Assembly (NCBI GenBank): GCA_946886675.1
Contig: CAMPIZ010000081.1
Location: 1 to 7,101 of the forward strand
Length of the DNA stretch: 7,101 bases
Direction: 5' to 3'
From: an uncultured Flavobacterium sp.
GTDB taxonomy: Bacteria; Bacteroidota; Bacteroidia; Flavobacteriales; Flavobacteriaceae
Position 1 is the first letter of the stretch. The number at the start of each line of letters is the position of its first letter. The notes under the pieces were generated by a model. That model was given only the letters and a program-made list of their open reading frames with translations. It made no database searches and had not been told where the DNA came from. Shown here one piece after another: positions 1-6,000 of the stretch. The translations under genes were made by a program, and so were the position numbers.

Positions 1-7
1 TTTTTTT

Positions 8-14
8 CTCCTTA
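8..14 (-). promoter_or_regulatory. Shine-Dalgarno sequence of a gene starting outside the window
   Basis: Read on the minus strand, this is TAAGGAG followed by seven A residues at the window edge. It is a full anti-16S match at the distance expected for a start codon just beyond position 1. It stands out because none of the other starts in this window has a comparable ribosome binding site. It lies 14 bp after the stop of the small 37-aa gene, so the putative next gene could belong to the same transcript. The start codon itself is not visible. Confidence 0.35.
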
Positions 15-28
15 GGAAAACTGGCCAG

Positions 29-142
29 TTATTGTGGGTTTACTACTGCCGGATCTTCTTCCGGAGCCATTTTAGCGTTTTCTTTATTCAGATTTTCTCT
101 TCTAAGATTTTCTTCTCTTCTTTCTTTTTCATTTCTTTCCAT
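29..142 (-). CDS. Small highly charged protein (37 aa), hypothetical
   Basis: This is a short open frame from ATG at 142 to TAA at 29-31. The protein starts MERNEKERREENLRRENLN and ends DPAVVNPQ. Residues 1-24 are almost entirely Glu, Arg, Lys and Asn, which suggests a single amphipathic or disordered helix. The tail is short and Pro-rich. It has no signal peptide, membrane segment or Cys. It follows the SDR gene by 34 bp on the same strand, so it is probably the last visible gene of the stress-type operon. Its leader is A/T-rich without a Shine-Dalgarno sequence, like the neighbouring genes. I do not recognise a family. Support comes from position, orientation and a composition that looks protein-like; an open frame this short could still be chance. 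Confidence 0.45.
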   Translation of the reverse strand: MERNEKERREENLRRENLNKENAKMAPEEDPAVVNPQ

Positions 143-176
143 AACTAAAGTTTTAAAAGTTAATAAATTATTTTAA

Positions 177-1025
177 TTAGCCTCCCACTACTTCACCTCC
201 GTTTACATGAAGTATTTGTCCTGTAATGTATGAGGCATCCTTACTTGCGAGAAATACATAGGCCGGGCCTACCTCGCTTGGCTGTCCTGCACGTTTAAGT
301 GGCACATCCTGTCCAAAATCGGTGACATCATCAAATGTAGCAGGGATAAGTGGTGTCCATATAGGGCCGGGGGCAACGCCGTTAACCCGTATGCCTTTTT
401 CGGCCAGCATTGCAGAGGCAGACCTGGTAAAAGATACTATTGCTCCTTTTGTACTACTGTAATCCACTAAATGTGAGCTTCCCCTGTATGCAGTAACCGA
501 TGTTGTGTTTATTATACAATCGTCTTTAGCAAGATATTTTAGCGCTTCGCGGGTAACATAAAAAAAAGGTATAATGTTCGTTTCAAATGTTTCGCGTACC
601 TGTTTTCCGGTTATATCCTTAAAGTCGCTTTTAGGAAACTGAACTGCGGCATTATTTACAAGTATATTAAGGCCGCCCAGTTCACTTACTGTTTTATCTA
701 CAACATCTTTGCAAAACCTTTCATTCTTAACATCGCCGCTAAGTAAAAGACATTTCTGTCCTTCTTTCTCAATCATTTTTTTTGTATCCTTGGCATCTTT
801 ATTTTCATCAAGATACACAATAGCCACATCTGCACCTTCGCGGGCAAAATGTACAGCTGCACTTCGGCCAATCCCACTGTCGCCTCCGGTAATAAGCGCA
901 ATTTTACCTTTAAGCTTTCCGCTGCCTTTATAATCTTTTCTTATAATTTCCGGCTCCGGCATCATTTTATGCTCGTCTCCGGGCTGGCTTTGGTTTTGAG
1001 CCGGGAATGATTTTGGTTTAGCCAT
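177..1025 (-). CDS. SDR family NAD(P)-dependent oxidoreductase (GS39/YghA-like)
   Basis: This is a cytosolic short-chain dehydrogenase/reductase of 282 aa. The Rossmann nucleotide-binding motif TGGDSGIG is at residues 46-53 and the NNAA motif at 124-127. The catalytic tetrad is visible as N150, S176, Y189 and K193 (YSSTK). The PG motif after strand 6 (VAPGPIW) is at about 218-223. The roughly 40-residue N-terminal extension rich in Pro, Gln and Lys, together with the NAAVQFP motif, is typical of the subgroup with Bacillus general stress protein 39 and E. coli YghA, which is slightly longer than classical SDRs of about 250 aa. The substrate cannot be read from sequence; relatives are annotated as aldehyde/alcohol or glucose dehydrogenase-like. 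It starts 11 bp after the stop of the DUF892 gene, so the two are very likely cotranscribed. The leader has no Shine-Dalgarno sequence. The family call is secure; cofactor and substrate are not. Confidence 0.93.
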   Translation of the reverse strand: MAKPKSFPAQNQSQPGDEHKMMPEPEIIRKDYKGSGKLKGKIALITGGDSGIGRSAAVHFAREGADVAIVYLDENKDAKDTKKMIEKEGQKCLLLSGDVKNERFCKDVVDKTVSELGGLNILVNNAAVQFPKSDFKDITGKQVRETFETNIIPFFYVTREALKYLAKDDCIINTTSVTAYRGSSHLVDYSSTKGAIVSFTRSASAMLAEKGIRVNGVAPGPIWTPLIPATFDDVTDFGQDVPLKRAGQPSEVGPAYVFLASKDASYITGQILHVNGGEVVGG

Positions 1026-1036
1026 AATTTATATTT

Positions 1037-1567
1037 TTAAATTTCTTTATCTGCAGCTTCAATATTTATATGCGACTCTGCAATTTTAGTAAGCATCATA
1101 TCTATATGTTTTTCTTCAGTGAGGCTGTTTTCTAAAAGCACTACAGTATCTTCTTCCCTTAATGCTATTGCATAAGCTTTCATCGTTCCGTAAGCTGCTA
1201 TTTCATAATGTTTCATTTTTTGCAATACCGATATTATGCCCGCATCTCTAACCACTCCCTGCTTTGTTTGTCGAATAAGCTGCTTTGCTTCATTAATAAA
1301 ACATTCAAGAGCTTCATATTTTTCCTGTTCAGCAGGAATTCCGGTTGCGGCAAATATTTTTTCCAGCCGCTCAATATGAACCGTTGTTTCGGGAGAATGA
1401 TTCTCTAATATAAGGATGAGGTCCTTAGAAAAGCAGTTATTGATAATAACAGCGAGGGTAGTGAGCATTGTCTTCTCAGCCCAATACAATTCACGCAACT
1501 GTTTTTCAAACAGTGCACGTAATTCCCTGGCATCATCCGACGGGTCCCTTACAACGTTTAACAGCAT
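1037..1567 (-). CDS. DUF892 / YciF-like ferritin-fold protein
   Basis: This 176-aa protein matches the DUF892 (YciE/YciF) family in length and motifs; E. coli relatives are close to 167 aa. The pattern is a four-helix ferritin-like bundle. Helix 1 carries LRELYWAEK (E31), helix 2 has E60 and H64 in the HSPETTVHIERLEKIF stretch, helix 3 has HYEIAAYGT with H120 and E122, and helix 4 has LTEEKHID with E151, E152 and H154. These carboxylates and histidines are the probable di-metal ligands, by analogy with the structure of YciF. Members are induced by osmotic, oxidative or envelope stress, but the biochemical role is unsettled. The protein is cytosolic with no signal peptide. It lies 5 bp downstream of the lipoprotein gene and 11 bp upstream of the SDR gene, consistent with one operon. 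The AT-rich leader contains AAAAGAA, only a weak ribosome binding site. Confidence 0.92.
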   Translation of the reverse strand: MLLNVVRDPSDDARELRALFEKQLRELYWAEKTMLTTLAVIINNCFSKDLILILENHSPETTVHIERLEKIFAATGIPAEQEKYEALECFINEAKQLIRQTKQGVVRDAGIISVLQKMKHYEIAAYGTMKAYAIALREEDTVVLLENSLTEEKHIDMMLTKIAESHINIEAADKEI

Positions 1568-1572
1568 TTCTT

Positions 1573-1845
1573 TTAGTTTTTAGGTTGTTCTTTAATTGTA
1601 TCAGTCATATTAACAATAGTATCGCTTAAACCACGGGTAAGCGGAACCTGATCTCTGTTATCATTCCTGCTGCTGGGAAACTGATTTTCTATATTTTCAT
1701 GCCTTATTCCCTGATGGGCTGTATCATAAACTCTTCCCACTTTTGCTTCTTCGCGGTCTTCCATACTTCTTTCTTTATCTCCGCATGAAATAAAAGCAAG
1801 GCAAAAAGTAACAGCCCCAATTAAGCTTAATGTGTTAGTTTTCAT
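1573..1845 (-). CDS. Small lipoprotein (90 aa), hypothetical
   Basis: The first 21 residues form a lipoprotein signal: a charged start (MKTN), a hydrophobic stretch and FISC, with lipidation expected at C21. The -3 residue is Phe instead of Leu, a relaxation tolerated in Bacteroidetes. The mature part is about 70 residues, hydrophilic, rich in Arg, Asp, Glu and Asn, and probably disordered. It has no second Cys or membrane segment. CGDKE directly after lipidation is charged, which might favour outer-leaflet or surface display, but this is weak evidence. I do not recognise a named family. It is the first gene of the probable operon with the DUF892 and SDR genes, which suggests an envelope component of the same stress response. 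The start is supported by the signal peptide and by a TAACTTTA element about 20 nt upstream. Confidence 0.8.
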   Translation of the reverse strand: MKTNTLSLIGAVTFCLAFISCGDKERSMEDREEAKVGRVYDTAHQGIRHENIENQFPSSRNDNRDQVPLTRGLSDTIVNMTDTIKEQPKN

Positions 1846-1866
1846 AGTAATATTGTTTGGTTTTTA

Positions 1867-1874
1867 TAAAGTTA
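1867..1874 (-). promoter_or_regulatory. Putative -7 element (TAACTTTA) for the stress-type operon
   Basis: The minus strand reads TAACTTTA, seven of eight positions of the Bacteroidetes -7 consensus TAnnTTTG if the free positions are counted as matches. It ends 21 nt before the lipoprotein ATG, giving a leader of about 14 nt. I could not find a convincing -33 TTTG; a TTG at 1889-1891 is closer than the usual spacing. The same 8-mer is found at the same distance before the divergent gene at 2149, which adds some weight. Confidence 0.35.
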
Positions 1875-2016
1875 CCAATCTCAAATTGCAATATTTTTAT
1901 AATTAACTCATGATTAACAGGCTGCTGTGTAATTTGTCTATTTAAACCTGCACTTTAACGTTTTTTTCTATACTTGTTTATGTTTTTTTAAGAGCATTAT
2001 TATGTTTGTTACAGGT

Positions 2017-2024
2017 TAACTTTG
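2017..2024 (+). promoter_or_regulatory. Putative -7 element (TAACTTTG)
   Basis: TAACTTTG is a perfect match to the Bacteroidetes -7 consensus TAnnTTTG. Transcription would begin near 2031. A TTTG at 2005-2008 is too close to be the -33 box, and no TTG occurs at the expected 17-23 nt spacing, so only half of the promoter is supported. Its interest is that an intrinsic terminator follows 63 bp later with no open reading frame between them. Confidence 0.42.
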
Positions 2025-2030
2025 TAGTTG

Positions 2031-2115
2031 AAGTTTTTTCCAAGTATTTGATCTCATAGGATACATTGATTTTTTTAGTAGTTGTGCCACCGGTTTTTCC
2101 ATCCGGTGGTTTTTT
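2031..2115 (+). ncRNA. Candidate short non-coding RNA or leader RNA
   Basis: The span runs from the expected initiation point of the TAACTTTG element to the end of a strong intrinsic terminator, about 85 nt. It contains no open reading frame of useful length. The 7-mer GTAGTTG occurs at 2024-2030 and again at 2078-2084, just before the terminator stem. Apart from the terminator hairpin I see no long stem, and I do not recognise a known RNA family or riboswitch. It could instead be an attenuated leader of the downstream lipoprotein gene, although that gene appears to have its own promoter element after the terminator. Both ends are approximate. Confidence 0.3.
2087..2115 (+). terminator. Intrinsic (Rho-independent) terminator
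   Basis: This is a perfect 7-bp GC-rich stem, CCACCGG at 2087-2093 pairing with CCGGTGG at 2103-2109. The loop is 9 nt and six T residues follow directly at 2110-2115. The T-run is only on the plus-strand exit side; the minus-strand exit reads CACAACTA, so it works in one direction. No plus-strand protein gene precedes it in the window, because the gene to its left is on the other strand. It therefore ends either a small RNA or readthrough, or insulates the gene at 2149. Confidence 0.85.
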
Positions 2116-2121
2116 ATTTGC

Positions 2122-2129
2122 TAACTTTA
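2122..2129 (+). promoter_or_regulatory. Putative -7 element (TAACTTTA) for the propeller lipoprotein gene
   Basis: TAACTTTA differs from the Bacteroidetes -7 consensus TAnnTTTG only at the last base. It lies just after the terminator and 19 nt before the ATG at 2149, giving a leader of about 13 nt. There is no clear -33 TTTG, because that distance falls in the terminator stem. The placement after the terminator would keep this gene independent of the upstream short transcript. Confidence 0.35.
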
Positions 2130-2148
2130 CTAAGCTAAAAATACATCC

Positions 2149-3015
2149 ATGAGATTTCTTTATCTTTTAACTGCAGCAATGGCAGTTTCCTGTAACAGTG
2201 ATTCCCAAATAATTAGAGAAATTGAAGAATCCGGGCTTGAGGAAACTTCAGGCATAGAATATATTGCCGGGACAAAAACATTGTGGGCTGTTGAAGACAG
2301 CGGTAATAAAAACAATATCTACGGATTTAATGCAGAAGGTGAAAGAATAGCAGAAATTAATATTAAAGGAGTTAAGAATATTGACTGGGAAGACCTGGCT
2401 TCCGATAAGGAAGGTAATATCTATATAGGTGATTTTGGGAATAATGATAATTTGAGAGAAGACCTTTCCATTTATAAAATATCAAAAAATTCCCTTTCGG
2501 CAAAAGCAGCTACACCTGTATCAAAAATTTCATTTTATTATCCTGAGCAAAAAGATTTCCCTCCAAAAAAATCTAAACGCTTTTTTGATGTTGAGGCTTT
2601 TATAGAAAGTAATGGCAGCTTTTATCTCTTTACTAAAAACAGGAGTGCAAAGTTTGATGGAAGCTTTTATATATACAAAGTTCCTAATAAAGAAGGCTTG
2701 CATGCAGCAGAATTAATAACCACTTTAAAAAGCTGTGCTATTTATAACAGGTGCGCCATTACCGGAGCAGCCATGAGTCCCGATAGTAAAACGATAGCAT
2801 TGCTGGCTGCTGATAAAATATGGCTGCTGACAGATTTTGAGAATGATAGCTTTTCTCATAAAAATATGCAGGTGTATTCCTTAAACCACTTTTCTCAAAA
2901 AGAAGGAATTACTTTTAAAGATAATATCACTTTGCTTATAGCCGATGAAAAAGATAAAAAAACAGGTGGGCGTTTGTATGAAATAAATTTAAGAGACTTA
3001 AAGGCCAAACGCTAA
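2149..3015 (+). CDS. Predicted beta-propeller lipoprotein (phytase-like / SdiA-regulated type)
   Basis: This is a 288-aa protein with a short lipoprotein signal ending AVSC, with lipidation at C15. The mature part reads as a beta-propeller made of repeated strands: EETSGIEY with LWAVEDSGN (about 31-53), NIDWEDLASD (about 77-86), YIGDFGNN (about 92-99), FFDVEAF with FYLFTKN (about 144-164), ITGAAMSPDSKTIALL (about 204-219), and KEGITF with LLIADEK (about 251-268). The pattern of SG-x-Y, WEDLA, an acidic DxE motif and EGITF resembles the phytase-like esterase and SdiA-regulated propellers, where such acidic residues bind Ca2+. This is pattern recognition, not a proven match. It probably sits at the outer membrane. 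Its 3' end overlaps the convergent metallophosphoesterase gene by 18 bp. Whether the two work together is unknown; propeller plus phosphoesterase is suggestive only. Confidence 0.82.
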   Translation: MRFLYLLTAAMAVSCNSDSQIIREIEESGLEETSGIEYIAGTKTLWAVEDSGNKNNIYGFNAEGERIAEINIKGVKNIDWEDLASDKEGNIYIGDFGNNDNLREDLSIYKISKNSLSAKAATPVSKISFYYPEQKDFPPKKSKRFFDVEAFIESNGSFYLFTKNRSAKFDGSFYIYKVPNKEGLHAAELITTLKSCAIYNRCAITGAAMSPDSKTIALLAADKIWLLTDFENDSFSHKNMQVYSLNHFSQKEGITFKDNITLLIADEKDKKTGGRLYEINLRDLKAKR

Positions 3016-6000
3016 TCCAAACGCTATCCTGCCGCCATCTGTACCATAAAAGTAAAATACTCTGGCGGTTATGGCTTCAATGCCATTTAACCATAAACCA
3101 CCACCTGCAGATTGATGCCATTTTTCGGAATTATCATTATCTGTCCATACACGTCCGTAATCATATCCTCCAAAAATTCCATATTTCATAGGTATAATAC
3201 TGCTTTTTATCCTGCCGATAGTAAACCTTATATCAGTACTTTGCAGGTATGATTGTTTTCCTGTGAAACGTTGTGTACGGTAACCGCGCAGGTCGTTATC
3301 ACCACCTAGTGTGGCTGCCTGGTAAAATTCAAAATCATTATTAAGCAGTACCCTGCTTTTAAAAGTAGTGGATAGCACCAATTTTTCGTCCGCGGTTATC
3401 CTGTGTACAAAGTTGAGCAGGCCATCCAGATAGGGAAAATTCTTTTCAGTTTCATCCAGGCTTATTTTCCAGCCTCCTGTTATGCTGAAAAGCATGCCTA
3501 CAGCCGGAAGTGATTTAATGTCGTAGTTTTCAAATTTATATCTTGCATTAATCTCTGCAAACTGCCTGTGTTCAAAAAGGTAGGGGAACACAACTCCGGA
3601 TTCATTTACATACCGGCCGTTACTTTCTTCTACTTCTACAGTTTCAAATTTAGCCTGTACCTCTGTATAGCTTCCTTTTCGGGTTTCTTTAAAGAAAGAA
3701 GGTGCCACGCTAAAGGTTTGTAGTTTTACCCTGTTATAATCCATCCCCAGTTCATCATCAAAATTTTCTGTCTCATTACCATACCCAAAATAGTTAATGC
3801 TAAAAGTAGGGCTTGTATAATGAGCAGTAAGAGCAAAATTCCATTTGCTGGCAACATTCATAAAGGTACCTCTGTAATCAAGTTCAAAACCTTTTGTGGT
3901 AAAATACAACTGTGCTTTTAGATTATGTTTTTGAGAATAAGGCCTCCTGTTAAAATTATTTACAGTATATCCGGCTGTTATACCCACTTTAAAACCATCA
4001 TCAGGGTTATAGCCTGCTAAAGGATAACCGGCATAAACATTATAAGCTGGCTTTTTAAAATCGTAAGTATTTGTTTCATAATCATCCGTTAGCAATAACT
4101 TTGTTCTTTGGTCGGTTTTATAGGTGTTGTCCTTGCTTTTAAAATCATATATTTTTACTTTTTTCCCGTTATCTACAATATACTCATCATTATTCTGTCC
4201 TCCTATAAGACGGATAAGTATTGGGTTTTCAGGCTTTCCTTTAACTTCAAACACATCATCATCGTCTAACGCATAAATCCAAAGTTCTTTAGTATTTTGC
4301 CTGTTATAAATTTTATCCTGTATAAGTGTTTCACCCTCTTTTTTTATACTGAAAATCTTCACTTGGGTTTTTCCGCCATCAAGCCTTGTTATCTCAAATC
4401 GTTCTCTTTTATCTGTACCTGTTATTATAGTGGTTTTGAGAAGGAATTTGCGGTACTTTAAGGCATAATCATCAAGGTCATTTCTGCGTTGCTTTAAATT
4501 TGCCTTTATCTCTTCTGTTGTTTTATCCTGTACAGGCAGTTTTGCAAAATTATTTTCTATTACTTCATCAGTAAGGTTATCTTTCAAATATTGAGACTCT
4601 TCCAGCCATACATTTTTACCGGATTTCCTTATAAGAGCCAAGTCAAGCTGATAAGCTGATGTAGCAAGCCATTTTACGCTTTTTATCTCATCATCATAGT
4701 CCTGCATATATCTTACAGCAGGTATATTCATTATCAGTGAGAGCAATGCGCCATTATAATTAGGAAAAGCCTGGTCGCGGTCGCGGGGTATAGGCTTGTA
4801 TACTACACTGTCTTTTTCGTTATAACGCGCCCAGCGCCACTGGTCTTTGTGCCTGTCCCAGTCGCCAAGCAGCATATCAAAAAGCCTGGCCCTTATGTAT
4901 GCTCTTTCATCTATTTTATATTTTGGGTCTTTTCTAAGATTTTCCAGTACATCATCGGTACTTTCAATAGCGTCAGGATTCCCAAAGCTGGCCATATTCT
5001 TATGCTCATCGGCCGGGCGTTCTTCAAACATATATAAAGCACCCCCAAAATCCTTATTGTATTCCCCAAGTGCTTTTTGCCTGGGTACATAATACATTTG
5101 TGGATTGCTATGGTAAATACCCACGGCATCGCTCATATCATCTATTATATAAGGGGTAAAGGGATGTGTTGCGGTATAAAAATCCATTAAAAAGGATTCG
5201 GCATAAGTATTATCAAAATCACTGCCTATGTAGCGGTCTTTAAAAGCAACGGTTTGTAAAAAACGGCCAGGGCTTTTTCTTAGCGCCCTCATAATATATT
5301 CTTTACCATTTTTATCTTCCAGCCTTAATGAAACCGACTGGTGCCCGCCACCTTCTCTTACTGGCTTGAGGCCTCCGTAAAGGGTGTCAAGCGATGCAAC
5401 TTTAACCTCTATCGGTAAGCTGTAATAATCGCGGTAGTAATCACCAAAGAGAAATTTATAAAAGCCGCTTTTATTGGTCATTTCCGGTGTATAGACAGAA
5501 GTTGTTATTATTTCAGGGTTGTTTTCTGAATATTCTTCAGAAAGATGCTGTGTATCTTCGGGTCGTGTAATATACTGCTCAAAAACTTTTTTCTCTTTGC
5601 CATCTTCAACAGAAAAATAGGTTACCCGGGCATTTTCCTTATCATATACATCCAGTACTGCATAACCATGCCCGCCATAGGTAAAATCATCCGGTCCTAC
5701 TGCTTTTGCAGCTTCGGCTTTTGAGCCAGCTCCGCTAATAATCTGATATATATTATCCCTGTGTATGTATTGCAGGTTATGGTCGTGGCCAGAAACGACA
5801 ATTACATTATCCCTGCCCTGTATCAGGGTCTTTACACGATTACTTAGTATGCGGTATTGCTTTCCCTGTAGATCTTCGGGGCTAACCCCGGATGTTTTTC
5901 TTATAAAATTGATTAAAGACCCTATGACCGGCAAAGGGATATTGCTTGCAAAAGGGTAAATATGTTTTCTTGCGGAATAATAGCCACCATGAGCGCCGTT

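Larger units (their letters stand above)
1846..2148. other. Divergent intergenic region, 303 bp
   Basis: This AT-rich region separates the minus-strand stress-type operon from the plus-strand propeller lipoprotein gene. It contains -7-like elements for both directions, one strong plus-strand intrinsic terminator and a candidate short RNA, each listed separately. The only open frames I found are trivial; the longest noted is about 16 codons on the minus strand near 2064. I see no tRNA-like fold, and no clear operator palindrome other than the terminator stem. Confidence 0.8.

Noticed and set aside
19..30. Perfect 12-bp palindrome AACTGGCCAGTT as a terminator
   Set aside because: Without a loop it can form at most a 4-bp stem with a 4-nt loop, and no proper T-run follows on the minus strand.
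709..933. 74-codon plus-strand open frame with Ser/Pro/Leu-rich translation
   Set aside because: It is antisense to the Rossmann region of the SDR, whose TGGDSGIG motif is unambiguous.
2014..2064. Minus-strand frame of about 16 codons in the intergenic region
   Set aside because: It is too short, has no ribosome binding site and lies in AT-rich spacer; the composition is not convincing.
4177..4215. RTX-like calcium-binding repeat (LIGGQNNDEYIVD) in the large fusion protein
   Set aside because: Only one copy is present with an imperfect G-x-D spacing; RTX modules need several tandem nonapeptides.
4847..5092. Plus-strand open frames of 62-81 codons opposite the large gene
   Set aside because: They are antisense shadows of the kinase-like region, where the minus-strand frame carries the clear GDWDRH motif.
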